Positions 19,401 through 29,009 of a stretch of DNA of 29,381 bases are shown here, piece after piece. The notes beneath the pieces were generated by a model, which did no database searches, was not told the origin of the DNA, and saw nothing but the letters and a program-made list of their open reading frames with translations. Position 1 is the first letter of the stretch. Each line of letters begins with the position of its first letter. The translations under genes and the position numbers were made by a program. The DNA comes from Gracilaria caudata (Eukaryota > Rhodophyta > Florideophyceae > Gracilariales > Gracilariaceae), in the NCBI GenBank assembly GCA_030374735.1, contig JASCIV010000238.1, positions 1 to 29,381 on the forward strand, in the 5' to 3' direction.

Positions 19401-20960
19401 CACGCCGCTTTTGCGCCTCACGAGATGTTGATCAAGCGCCCATCCCGCCGCGCTTATGCTTGCCCTGCTGATCTGTGCTTTTGCTAGATCAGCTGACCGC
19501 CGCTCTTGTGGTCGGGCTGCTGCGTTAACACCTCCGGCACGCGTCGCAGCCCCTGCGCTACAGGACGCAGCGCACGGATGGTCTCTTCTCGATGCCAACC
19601 ACCGCACTCGTGCCGACTCGCATGTATGTATGTGCGAGTGCTTTTTATGGTGATGGCGGTAGGGATTGCGGTGGTTGTGGTCTTCGTCGTAATTTGTTGC
19701 CGCACGGTTCTTCTTCTCGGGCGACGCGCCGCTAGGATCGCTGACACATTTAGTGCTACTACCTTCCGGCACGCGCGTATCCCCAGCGCGTTGCGCCCAC
19801 GAGTTAACACCGATCCATTGCAACCGCTTGACTTCTCATGGGCGCTATTCGCAGCGCCACCGCCGCCCGCGCTGCCGCTACCGCCTCTGCCGTCGCTACC
19901 GCCACTGGTGCAGCCCGTGCGGCCTGTCGCGGCGACGGCGCTGCTCCTGTCCGCCGTGACGGTCACCGCACTTCGCGCACCGCCACGCATGGCGCCGTTT
20001 GCGCCGGCACTGCCGTCGCGAGCCGTCGCCAGGGCCGCTGTACCGGCACCGAACATGTCGCTGCAGCCCACCACGGAGCACCCCGCGGTCGGCGCCGAGG
20101 GCGACGGCGAAATGGGTCGGCCGTTTTGTAAGTACGGTGACGCGCCATCGTCGGCGAGCAAGAGCCGCCAGGACAGCGAGGCGTACGAGCCGGCGGCCGC
20201 AAAGAACTACCGCGATGAAAAGTGCTCTGCGCTGGCGCTTGCCAGCCCCACCGCCGTGCCCAACGTCCAATGCTACGCTCACGTTTCTTCGCGCTTCTCG
20301 CTTTTACTTGCTGCTGGCAGGTACGTAGCTCGCGTTGGTGACCACTGCGCTGAGTGCCGCGCTTACAGGGGGCATGTAACTGTGTGACACGCGCCGAGCG
20401 GTGCGGGGAGCTTTGTGACATTGCGCCTTCAGCCACCGCGCTGCACACACACGCCGACGCGACGGCGCCAACGGAACCGTGTAACGCGGAGGAAAACGAC
20501 ACGCCGCGCGTGCTCGGCGCGAGGGACAGCGTGCAGAGCCTCCCTGCTTCTGTGCACAAGACCGCGCGTTGCGCCCGGAGCTCCCGTGTGCTCTCCGGGT
20601 TACTAGAGCTCGAAATTCGCTCGCGTGGAGCGTCAACCAGCATCTGTTCGCCGCGCTGGCGCGGAGCGCTGGTTGCCATGGATTCGCCACCCTTTCGTGG
20701 CACGAACACCGCAATGAATTTCGTGCACTTTCGCGGCTTGCGAGCTGCTTTGGTTTTGCAGCAATTTCGCGACATAGAAGCGTTCTACTTGAATACGTTG
20801 CGACTACTTCTGGCACCGGGCATCAAGTTTTATGGTTCTTCGTGCTCTACTGTGCTGGTTACGTCGCATTCAGCGTCGTGCACAGCCACCTTTATTGTAG
20901 CAAGAATGCGCTCTCTGTCCTTGGGCTTTATCCACACTCGCCGTGCGGTGCGTGTTGAGG
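19401..20960. other. GC-rich island with overlapping open frames
   Basis: GC content is visibly much higher than in the neighbours. Long frames overlap on both strands: + 19506-20387 (293 codons, with a Pro/Leu-rich stretch PPPPALPLPPLPSLPPL and one membrane-like segment), - 19484-20161 and - 19963-20775. GC-rich DNA lacks stops in all frames, so length is weak evidence. None shows a domain I recognise. The - strand frame 19963-20775 has the least biased composition and could be real. Confidence 0.35.
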
Positions 20961-21284
20961 GCCATTGCTTCGCTACCGTACATTGTCGGGGAGCAGAAGA
21001 TAACTCGATAACGCACAATTGCAAGACGCGGGACAGGATGTAGCTTTCCTAACAAGACATACTAGCAGAATTGGTTTCGTTTTCCTCGCCGCCATCGCTC
21101 CCCGCCAAGACCTCCTCGTCCGGATCAATATGGCGTTCGTCTCCGCCAACCTTTCGCACGGCGTGAGAAACAGGTTTCACTTTGTGTCAGAAGAGCCAAA
21201 ACTTCACACAATGATTGAATCTTTCATGGTAGTTCGTTCGATTCTTGCAGTAGGAACAATTAAACTATAACCTGTCGCCCACCA
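20961..21284. other. No gene seen
   Basis: Short frames only, with no recognisable motif. This is the 3' flank of the - strand gene that ends at 21285. Confidence 0.4.
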
Positions 21285-22295
21285 TTACCTCGTACTGGAG
21301 GTCGTTAATGCGGCGCACAAGAATTCTTCCCAACCTCTCTTTCGGTGTCTTCGCTGACACTGCCACACCTCGGGAGTGTTTGCCGGACTTTGTCTGCATA
21401 TGATTAAACAATTCCTGAGGACTGGAGAACCCTTTCTCTCCTCCCCCGCCACAGTGAAAGCACTTTGTGCTCCCATCCGGCTTCTGTCGGCGTATTTACC
21501 CACTCTTATATACTTCTTGCAGCCACATGGACAGTTAATCGTGAAGGGAAAGATACGGGACGTGACGACTCTCACGCAATGTACGCTGTTTTCGCCGTGA
21601 CCGATGTACACCACCTTACTCCTTGATTGAGTCACTTCATCTGGGTCCTCCACAGACGACGGTTCGGGCGGCGCGGGCGCGGCGGCAGACGACGTTTCGG
21701 GCGGGGCGGGAGCAGCGGCAGACGAGGGTCCGGGCGGCGCGGGCGCGGTGCTCTGGGTGGGGGGCGAAGGGGTTGAAGTTGGAGACTGCTGTGCCCCTAC
21801 CTCACGAGCAGGACAAGGTGCATTGGACCGAGCGTCGGGGGATCAAGGATCCGAAGGGGGCCCAGAGGACTGGGCCACGAAACCAGGAGAACGCGCAGAT
21901 GGAGGGACCGCTGGGGAAGGGGGAGGTTGAAGAGCTATGGTTTGTGCGTCGGGAGGATGAGATGGGGATGCATCGCCGGTGTGTTGTGGAGCCGACTGGG
22001 CAGCTCTGTTGGGCTTGTTACGGGATGGTGAAAGCCAAATTCCTGCTCCTGACGGTATGTCTTCAAAGTCAGACTGCAATGATTGTTCTACAGACGTGGA
22101 GGAAGAGCTCGGCTTTTTGGATTTCGCCTTTTTCCGAGAAGGCTTCTTAGGCTTCTTGATGATCTTTCGAGGCTTGTTCGATACGGACATGCGAACAATG
22201 CCGGTGCGAGATCGTCGAAGAGAGGCCCCAGCAGTGGGAGTAGCTTCGGCGTTGTCATGTCGCCTCGCCGGAGCGCGGCGTTTTCTTCTAGCCAT
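21285..22295 (-). pseudogene. Lys/Pro-rich protein with Cys-rich C-terminus, one internal TGA
   Basis: From ATG at 22295 one frame runs 336 codons to TAG/TGA-free termination at 21285, apart from a single TGA at 21843-21845. The N-terminus is basic (MARRKRRAPARRHDN), followed by a strong nuclear-localisation-like patch (KPRKIIKKPKKPSRKKAKSK). Next come an acidic Ser-rich piece (SVEQSLQSDFEDIPSG) and a long Pro/Ser/Ala linker holding three copies of an 11-residue repeat, APAPPxxSSAA. The C-terminal 120 residues look folded and contain a cysteine cluster (INCPCGCKKYIRVGKYADRS) and further cysteines at NCLIIC and WQC, suggestive of zinc binding. No family is recognised. It may be a transposon-encoded DNA-binding or gag-like protein. 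The same frame being kept on both sides of the TGA means a recent lesion or readthrough. Confidence 0.6.
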
Positions 22296-23197
22296 AGATT
22301 GTTCCCCATTTTGGTTGAGAAAAAGGAACGAAACGAACGCCTAGGAGAAAACTCGCGGCAGCGATGAAGGGGAAGGGGAGGCGGGAGAGTGGTGTGGTAC
22401 CACGTAGTTGAAGTAGACTGCACACATTGCACACAAGATGTGCAAACTGTGGACTCATAGCCGACAGTTTGAAATATTTCATTTTCCATTATTTAACAAT
22501 TTTTTTATACTATTTCAAATATCTTTAAATTTCCAATTCATTTATTTCAAACTTTATATGTGGCTTATAGTACTGTACTTCTCTTAGCCCGTAACTAAAA
22601 TCTGACGATGTTGTAGATGTCGCTATCTGAAAAAGCACAAACACCAAAGTGGTTACTCACATACCCGCCGAGCTGAGTGTGTCATTTCTCTGACGCTCTT
22701 AACGATTTACATCTTATAATCCAACTAATGTATTTCCTTATGAAATTGACGTCTATTCTATAATTTGTTCTTTTAGTCCTCCCAATTACATAGAACAATT
22801 AACCTTAGGAATGTTTCTAATATTGACGACATTATTTACAGTGTGGTTAATGATTTTTTTCTCTCTTCGCTTCGGCTGCCCATTATGTAGCATATTATGG
22901 CAGTTATGTAAATTTTAAAATTCTTTCGTACTTGAGCAATGCATGAACCCAAACAAAGAATAGAAGCTCTTTCGCTGCGTCACAAAATCAGGGCCAGCAA
23001 GGAAGTATCAAACGCCAAGATGAAGAAATATCTTATGCTATACATCTCTTCCACGAAGTACCGAGGACTGTACGGCATCGACCAAGAGGTGCAGGAATCA
23101 AACTGAACATCACGGTGTATGGACTCAAGCTAGGACATAAAACGATGAAATGGTTCTGACGAGCATACTCAACGATCCACTTAAAGCATTTCTTTTC
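22296..23197. other. AT-rich intergenic stretch
   Basis: No gene is visible. The part 22480-22950 is strongly AT-rich. It would include the promoter of the - strand Lys/Pro-rich gene and the 3' flank of the CBP20 relic. Confidence 0.5.
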
Positions 23198-24229
23198 CTA
23201 CTCACCATCCTTTCTCACTCTGTCCAATCTCTCGTTACCCATTTGCTCACCGGCATGATCCTGAGACACAATGGGTCCCTTTCTTGATAATTTATCCATT
23301 GGCATCATTGGTCCGCCGGGTATCAGAGGCAGCATGGAAGGATTCATCATATCTGGTGGTGGCGACATTCCCATCATGTGGGGATCATGAAGACTGAAGT
23401 CCGGGCCTCGATGTCTCTGACACTCGGCTCGAAGCTGTTATCTGGAGAACTGAAATAATATGGCTCTCTTATTCTCTCCACAGGTCCTTGAACATGCCAC
23501 GAAATAGCGAGCTGGAGAATCGCCAGAACAGCCACGAAGCGAACGCTCGCTGTTAAATCCCCAACGTCGACCTCTTCCTAATCTATGAACTCTATCTCGG
23601 TATGGTCTTTGTCGTACTCCTGGCCCAGCAGGATCAATATATGGGGGTGGATGTGCTGCAGCCCCCATCCACATTTACACACCGGTCCTTCCAATTTGTG
23701 AATCCTTAACCGTGCCAAAGCCGCCTCTTCCCGGTCAGAATCGACTCTATGCTCATCACGCGCCTTTTCTCCATATCGTCCGCGTCCATATTGTCAGGAG
23801 TCAGAGAAACCAACGTCATCGTCTATTCGACTACAGGTTCGTCAAACTTTGATTACGAGAGGAAACTGACGCTATTCCTTGCATCGCATCTTCTGTAATA
23901 CTCAAGAAAGCAAAACCCTCATTCCCATGATAATACTTCGTATCTCTCCGTGTTCTGTGGTATAGAACGAAAGTTTTCAACATACAGGGTCTTGCTTTGG
24001 TTTAGGGCCGCTTCTGGTTGTTTCTTTCAGTATCAAAAGGGTAAGTGCAATAGAATGGAACAGAGCCCATGTCGTATATAAGTTTTGAAGATTCAGTCAG
24101 TCATTTTGCCGTTGACGACAAAATGAATAGAAGTTTAGAAACGGTACTTACACCCCCACCTTGAAAGCGTTTATCCTGATGAAGACCGATCGCCTTTGCG
24201 AGATCGGATCTGAAAAGCTTGGTATGCAT
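23198..24229 (-). pseudogene. CBP20: CBP20 (nuclear cap-binding protein) pseudogene
   Basis: CBP20 is the small, RRM-containing subunit of the nuclear cap-binding complex. ATG at 24229 opens a 26-codon first exon ending KAIGLHQDKRFQGGG. This resembles the family's N-terminus and stops exactly at GTAAGT (24151-24146). Exon 2 starts after CAG near 24014 with ALNQSKTLYVENF, containing the RNP2 motif (23972-23989). Another frame then gives LSFYTTEHGEIRSIIMG, and another gives the RNP1 motif GFCFLEYYRRCDARN (23895-23918). After several stops and shifts comes the diagnostic QYGRGRYGEKARDEHR (23770-23793). A Pro/Met-rich tail (MGMSPPPDMMN, LIPGGPMMPMDK) follows, ending at TAG 23198-23200 with one more TGA/TAA-type stop upstream. 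At least four lesions make it dead. The retained intron boundary shows it was copied as DNA, not through mRNA. Confidence 0.9.
24014..24151 (-). other. Fossil intron of the CBP20 relic
   Basis: The donor is GTAAGT at 24151 and the acceptor ACCAG at about 24014, 138 nt. It separates the N-terminal exon from the RRM. Joining the sides is off by one base, consistent with decay. Confidence 0.6.
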
Positions 24230-24600
24230 TGCCGGTTATGCGAGAAAACATAGCGCCTACGGACCTCAATCAGAGGGTTACAAGTCGCACGTGACAGTAT
24301 GAGGTTTAGAATTCTGAGGCACGTGTCATTGATTCTCAGGCGACAAGGTTACTGCCCTACGAAAGCGGGCGTTGGGCTCAGTATGTCTTACACTCAAAAG
24401 GAGAACTACGCTCTGGAAGGCTTGAAGGGTCAACCCAGTGTATGGTGCAGTTGAAAGCAGAATGATATGGGCAGCGAAGCAACACGAAGGTGTTTGGCTG
24501 GGAACGGTTTTCTAAAAGTACCCTATGAGTATTTTGGAAGGTCGAGATTAGGCCGATAGATGTCCGTATTGTGATCAAAAAATCGTATAAAATTTGGACA
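24230..24600. other. 5' flank of CBP20 relic
   Basis: No coding signal was identified; only a 66-codon chance frame on the - strand. It may contain the ancestral CBP20 promoter. Confidence 0.4.
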
Positions 24601-24607
24601 ACATTAG

Positions 24608-24886
24608 GGCAACAAAAGTCTAAAATATGGCCAAAATGATGTCTTTCAAATATGGCCGAAATAATGCCTTATTCGGCATCGCAGAAATGGTTCAAAAAAT
24701 GGCCGAAAACGCCGGCTTTCGGGCCATATTTGATACACATTTGGTTCATTAAATATGCTTCGTGAATATGCCGGTGACTGGCTACGATGGTTCAAAATAT
24801 GGCCGAAAGCCGCAGCTTTCGGGACATATTTCAGACATCTTTCGTTCACCGAACATGGTTCACGAATGCACCGCAGCACTGGCAGA
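24608..24886. repeat. Palindromic tandem repeat with 100-bp period
   Basis: Two diverged units, 24687-24786 and 24787-24886, each start ATGGTTCAAAA, contain an inverted pair ATGGCCGAAAxC/GxTTTCGGGxCAT, and end with TTCRTGAAT/CACGAATG-like and ACTGGC words. A shorter related palindrome, GCCGAAATAA/TTATTCGGC, precedes them (24653-24676), and another AATATGGCC copy is at 24624. The core matches the isolated palindromes at 6527 and 7486. It is probably a satellite or MITE-derived array. Confidence 0.7.
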
Positions 24887-24915
24887 GCAAGACCAAGAAC
24901 GTAACAGGAAATGTT

Positions 24916-25302
24916 CTAAATATTTACACTAGTAATACTGAAAGGTATGCAATATATCTCTCGATCAAGGCGTACTATGGCCTTCCAGATGACATTGATA
25001 CCAACTTTATGCAAGCGTTTTCCCAACACCTCCTGCTCTAAGGCTTCATTGCCGCTGGTGATTTTTTCCCAAAGCTCGGCGTTCTCGGCGCGTAGCGCGT
25101 TGACCTCAATTCTGGCAGAGCGCAGATTATTATTTTTTCTTCTTCCACTATCAATGGCTTCTGTTTACCGACCGAGTCTGCTTGGCCGCCGCTCTTTGCT
25201 ATTTCATTTGGTTCTCAGATTCTTGGCCCTACTTGCTACAACGACTCGTTTTCGCAAGTTGACGTGCTCATGTCGCGACACGGCGCAGTCCAGCGACGCC
25301 AT
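24916..25302 (-). pseudogene. Broken coiled-coil protein gene
   Basis: From ATG at 25302 a single frame runs 128 codons to TAG at 24916-24918, interrupted by TGA (25204-25206) and TAA (25165-25167). It starts MASLDCAVSRHEHVNLRKR. After the stops it passes through a basic patch (SGRRKNNNLRSAR) into a clean heptad coiled coil (IEVNALRAENAELWEKI, then EALEQEV), with Val, Asn, Ile and Leu at a positions and Leu at d positions. The layout resembles a bZIP, but the invariant Asn and Arg of the basic region do not fall at the right spacing. An intron covering both stops (ending AAACAG before AAGCC) is conceivable but has no good donor. Confidence 0.5.
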
Positions 25303-26660
25303 CGGTTCTGCTAAGTCCGCTGCGACACTTCTGTCGGTACGTCACTTTATACCTTCACGACGCCCAACTCCAAGTGCAGCGACCGCTTCTCATTCTCCCT
25401 CCCCTCTAGTTTGCCGTCGAGTTGTCGCACCGTAGGCGAGCTGCGAGATTTCAAAGACCGCTGTTCAGCCGAGCTCAGCCCCTCGTCCTTATCCTCGTTC
25501 ACGTGAGCAATAACAATCAGCCGCGTCCATCACATCCGCCACCTCCTCGAGCGCGCCCACCTTGTGAGTGGCTATACGCCTGGCTAACGCCCAGGCTGCG
25601 GCGCATGCATCGCGCGTGCCAGAACCCACAAAACGCAGCGCTTACTCAGCAAGGCCATATGCGTCCAACGCGCCGGCGCACCGTGGCTCGACGCCACGCG
25701 CAGCGCCTTCGGCGCTTCCATCGCGCGGTCGTCGAGCGAGCGAAGGTCGAGTGACAGGTCGCAGAGTGCAGCGGCAACGCGGAGTCGCAGTGCGGCGGCC
25801 CTGGCACAGCGGCAGGCGCGGTGCCGCGGCGCACGCGGTCAGAGGCGATGAACGACAACGCGGAAGATAGATCGCTCGCGTTGGGCACCCCGCTGAGCCT
25901 AGTGACAAGCACGGCTGCCTAACTGGCAGTAGTGATCTGCGGCGGTGCGGGCACGCGGCATGGGGGCGTGGTGCGTCACGAAGAGCACGACTGTTGGGGA
26001 GTGCGGCGGCAGAGGCGGCTGCGGTGGTGGTGGTGGCGGGGGCTTGAAAGGAGGAGGACGGCACGAACAAATGGCGGCGTCGGGGTTGATGGCGACGGTT
26101 GTGCCTTTTGTCTTGTTCTGCAACGCGCTTCGCTTCGACGCGACGACGTTTTGTTGCGCCTCGGGCTCGTGAGCAACTCGCCTTTTGCCTGTATGGGGAT
26201 AAGGAATGTTCGCCGCGATTCGCAGCCGCGAAAACGCGCACTTCGAGTGTGTTGTTGGCGATCCGCGCCTTGAATCTGCTCGTCGAATAGCTTGAATGCC
26301 ACGCGCACACGTCGCACACGCGTGAGATTGCAACTGAAACATACACGTGACTCTACACGTGCGCCGCATGTGGCGCCCCATTCGAACCTCTTGAGGCTCC
26401 CCTCTCCCCCTCGTTCCCACCGCACTTCATATCTCCGAAAAAACGAACGATGAGCCCTGCGGCCCCTCGAAGTGCACTCGCCGCTCCCACGCCGTCGCTG
26501 TCGCTTTGTACTCCACCGTTACCCCCCCCGCCGGGTCCACCCCGGCCGTGCCGCAGCGCGCCTTGCGCTCTCTTTTGTTCGGCACGGCCGCCACGCATCC
26601 CGCCTCCGTCCGGAGTGCATGCGGCCGCGCCATATTTCGGTCTGCTGACTGCTAATTATT
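25303..26660. other. GC-rich island with overlapping open frames
   Basis: This is a second GC-rich block, like 19.4-21.0 kb. The - strand frames 25642-26346 (234 codons), 25899-26420 and 25976-26425 overlap. The second contains a run of prolines (PPPPPPPQPPLPP) that is polyhistidine-like in the third. Composition alone could keep these open. The segment near 26300 in the frame starting at 26425 (FKLFDEQIQGADRQQ) is the most protein-like. I cannot assign a product. Confidence 0.3.
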
Positions 26661-26712
26661 GACGACCACTCAACTATATTTTCCGGCGCAGCAGCGCACG
26701 CGAGAACGATCA

Positions 26713-27015
26713 TCATGATATCCACGCTTCTTCGAACAGGTCTGTCCAACTCATATCAGTAGCGTACTGCTGGTCAGTGGTCAGCTTTTCTTGCAACAAG
26801 CACGATACAAAGTCCACCGCCGTGGTTGCAGTTAATTTGTCGTTCACAGTTTAGAGCATGTGTGCCAGTCTTTCAGCTTTAGCGATATCAAGAGCGCCTC
26901 CTATCTGCAGGAGCGCATCAAAACCAACCACGCTTGCCACATTTCTCAACATATGTAATGCATTCATCTCCTGGTCAGGTTGTGCGAGAGCGATTTTTGT
27001 GGCGCACGTGACTTT
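26713..27015 (-). pseudogene. Unidentified helical protein remnant
   Basis: One frame is open between TGA codons, with a single TAA at 26851-26853. It reads as a helix-rich protein: ALAQPDQEMNALHMLRNV, FDALLQIGGALDIAKAERL, then after the TAA TTAVDFVSCLLQEKLTTDQQ and SWTDLFEEAWIS at the end. The similarity in style across the stop argues for one ancestral ORF. The family is unknown. It may belong with the remnants at 27261-27640 and 27817-28125 on the same strand. Confidence 0.45.
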
Positions 27016-27260
27016 TCATCAGACGATATATCATTCAAGCTTCATGACGACCACCAACGTCCGTGGGCTCTGGGAGGTGTGTCATTGTTGTCGTTTGTGT
27101 GTAACGCGTACGTTATTCCTCGTAACGCGGAGGTTTGGTCCTGACCCCACCTACCCATGACCCTTCTATACCATAGCCACCAACTACAAATATGTAAAAC
27201 CGCTACCCACAATACGCTACTACACATAGAACGAACAAAGTGTCAGCTCTCAGACGTTTT

Positions 27261-27640
27261 CTACCGCAGAATCGTTTCGGTACGGACGATTCTCGCTTTC
27301 ATCTTCACAGTCCCTTCATTCAACCCTGTACTAGAGATCGCCGGCAGGGAGGGGGGAGTGCACACCAGGACAAGGCGCTCTGCATCTCTTGTACCAAGTT
27401 GGCCGCCAAACAAACAATTGACGAACCCTTCGACCCAATCCTCATTTCATCGGTGCGACCAGGTAAGACAAACCAGAGCGCAACTTGCACCGTCTTCCGA
27501 CCTTGGCGCAATTTCTCCGAAGAAAACTATTGTCCAGAAGTTTCATTTGAACTCTTCCTTCGAGGGAAAAGTTCCGGTAGAATCGTCTTCCAGCAAGCTC
27601 CATTCTTTCAGCTTCACTAAATCATTGGTGTATCTGCAGG
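27261..27640 (-). pseudogene. Weak decayed coding remnant
   Basis: One - strand frame carries protein-like sequence (GASCALVCLTWSHR, NEDWVEGFVNCLFGGQLGT, NEGTVKMKARIVRTE) broken by TGA at 27543-27545 and 27447-27449 and ended by TAG at 27261. Competing + strand frames of 126 and 170 codons (27240-27620, 27157-27669) are longer but show no motif. Which strand was coding is uncertain. Confidence 0.25.
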
Positions 27641-27816
27641 AGCACAGGGAAGCTAACGAGACTTCCTAGAATTCTCAACATATCGATAAAACATTCACAC
27701 CCCTTGCTGACGACCAAACAGCTTCTGTTTGTGGAGGTGGTCCTCGAATATTAAGTGCTACGCGAAAAAAGTTGAACAAACTCGCCTCTGGTGAGTCTCC
27801 GTATGCACGGAGTCGG

Positions 27817-28125
27817 TTACTGCGCTTTTATCCCCACTTCTATTTTGTTCTGTAGCGCGCCCTCACTTGTTGGCGACGCTGTCGCGGCCCAGGAGTATAC
27901 GTTGAAACACAGCTGCAGTAATGCGCCCATAGCCTCAATCATGGCACCTCCCAGCCGCAGTTTCGTCGCCACTCTGAACCAGTCCAACTCTTGTCTGTCC
28001 GGACTATTTGTCGCGGCTCTCGAGAAAAGTTTATTGCCAACGAAGCACAGTTCATAGGGAAGCGCATCATCTTCGTTCCAACACTCGTGTGCTGAAAACG
28101 CTGCGAGATGAGAGGACTCAATTTT
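27817..28125 (-). pseudogene. Unidentified protein remnant
   Basis: A frame of 102 codons lies between TGA (28126-28128) and TAA (27817-27819) and lacks an early ATG. It reads HLAAFSAHECWNEDDALPYE, LDWFRVATKLRLGGAMIEAM and LLQLCFNVYSWAATASP, typical of a real folded protein. It is a fragment, cut off on both sides. The upstream end overlaps the start of the + strand relic by about 20 bases. No family is recognised. Confidence 0.4.
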
Positions 28126-28858
28126 TCAGGCCTGGCTAAGGCATCTGAAGGAAGTTTCTTCAAGGATCAACAAGCTTCAGAAGCCCCCAAGATACGCTGA
28201 ACGTTTTCCAAAAACGACATGAACAAGCTGAGAAGCGAGCAAGAAGACACTACGCCCACGGTGGACAAACTAGGTTCGATATCTGCAAAATCAGCCTAGA
28301 AACAATTGGTAAACAATTCAGCTCAACATTCTCCTCAAAGAAAATTTCCATCATCATCCCTTCTACATCGTATGCAAACATCATCATCCTCGGCAAGGTG
28401 TCAGATACAAACTTCATCGCCTTCATCAAATACACTTGACCCAACCATGATGAGAGCGCTCGGCAGTGGCAATTTAAACATGCTTGCAGAAATGAAAGGT
28501 ACTGATTCTGCACCTTGCTCTCTGCCAGGAAGTGAAAAGTATGCAGAGGGTGCCGTACTTGGTATGGCATTTTTCAGAATTCCGACTGCGATGGTTGCAA
28601 CCGTTGGGCTAATTGCTGGGTTGTTTGTCTATTTCAATCCTTCTGTTATTGATGGTATCATATATCGAACTAGACGATTCGCGAGCGCAATGGATGTTAG
28701 TGTCGGTGAACGCATTAGATATCGTGTTCAGAATCAAAGATAACGGTCCTATTGTATCAGATGAGAAGCGTGGACGTGTGGGAAGATTGATGTCAGGTGT
28801 TGTTGGTATGCTATCCGACCAGCAATCCAGCTCAAAGAACGAAATTTTTGACAACTAG
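28108..28858 (+). pseudogene. Broken small membrane-protein gene
   Basis: ATG at 28108 (MRGLNFSGLAKASEGSFFKD) opens a frame that runs to 28743 through TGA at 28198-28200 and TAG at 28297-28299. It then appears to switch by one base near 28710-28740 into the frame that ends at 28858 (GPIVSDEKRGRVGRLMSG). The N-terminal 110 residues are Ser/Gln/Thr-rich and probably disordered. A hydrophobic segment (MVATVGLIAGLFVYFNPS) then predicts one membrane span, followed by a basic cytosolic tail. The total would be about 245 residues. No family is recognised. It converges on VPS26, with about 150 bases between stops. Confidence 0.5.
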
Positions 28859-29009
28859 CCCAGCCGTGAAAATCGCTTGGTCAAACATATCCTTGTATTC
28901 TTGGCTTCATTGTCCATATATCTTGCCATGTACGCCACACAGTGTTCATCGTAGAGCACCATCAAGAGCGGAGATAAGACGTCTTTGTTTGTTAATCTTA
29001 AACTTTTTA
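28859..29009. other. Convergent intergenic gap
   Basis: This is the short 3' space between the + strand relic and the - strand VPS26 exon. Nothing is recognised in it. Confidence 0.5.

Noticed and set aside
19506..20387. 293-codon + strand ORF as a confident gene
   Set aside because: It lies in a GC-rich island where several frames on both strands stay open; the Pro/Leu run and lack of motifs fit composition rather than coding.
1857..21845. Stop-codon reassignment (TGA or TAG read as sense) to explain internal stops
   Set aside because: TGA, TAG and TAA all occur inside the relics and are accompanied by frameshifts, while the intact methyltransferase uses none internally.
25140..25206. Canonical bZIP transcription factor
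   Set aside because: The basic patch lacks the Asn-x7-Arg spacing to the first zipper leucine, and two stops precede it.
25642..26346. 234-codon - strand ORF as a confident gene
   Set aside because: It overlaps two other frames of equal quality in a GC-rich block and has Arg/Ala/Pro-dominated composition.
28250..28570. 106-codon - strand ORF
   Set aside because: Antisense to the + strand membrane-protein relic, whose frame extends further on both sides and has a clear membrane segment.
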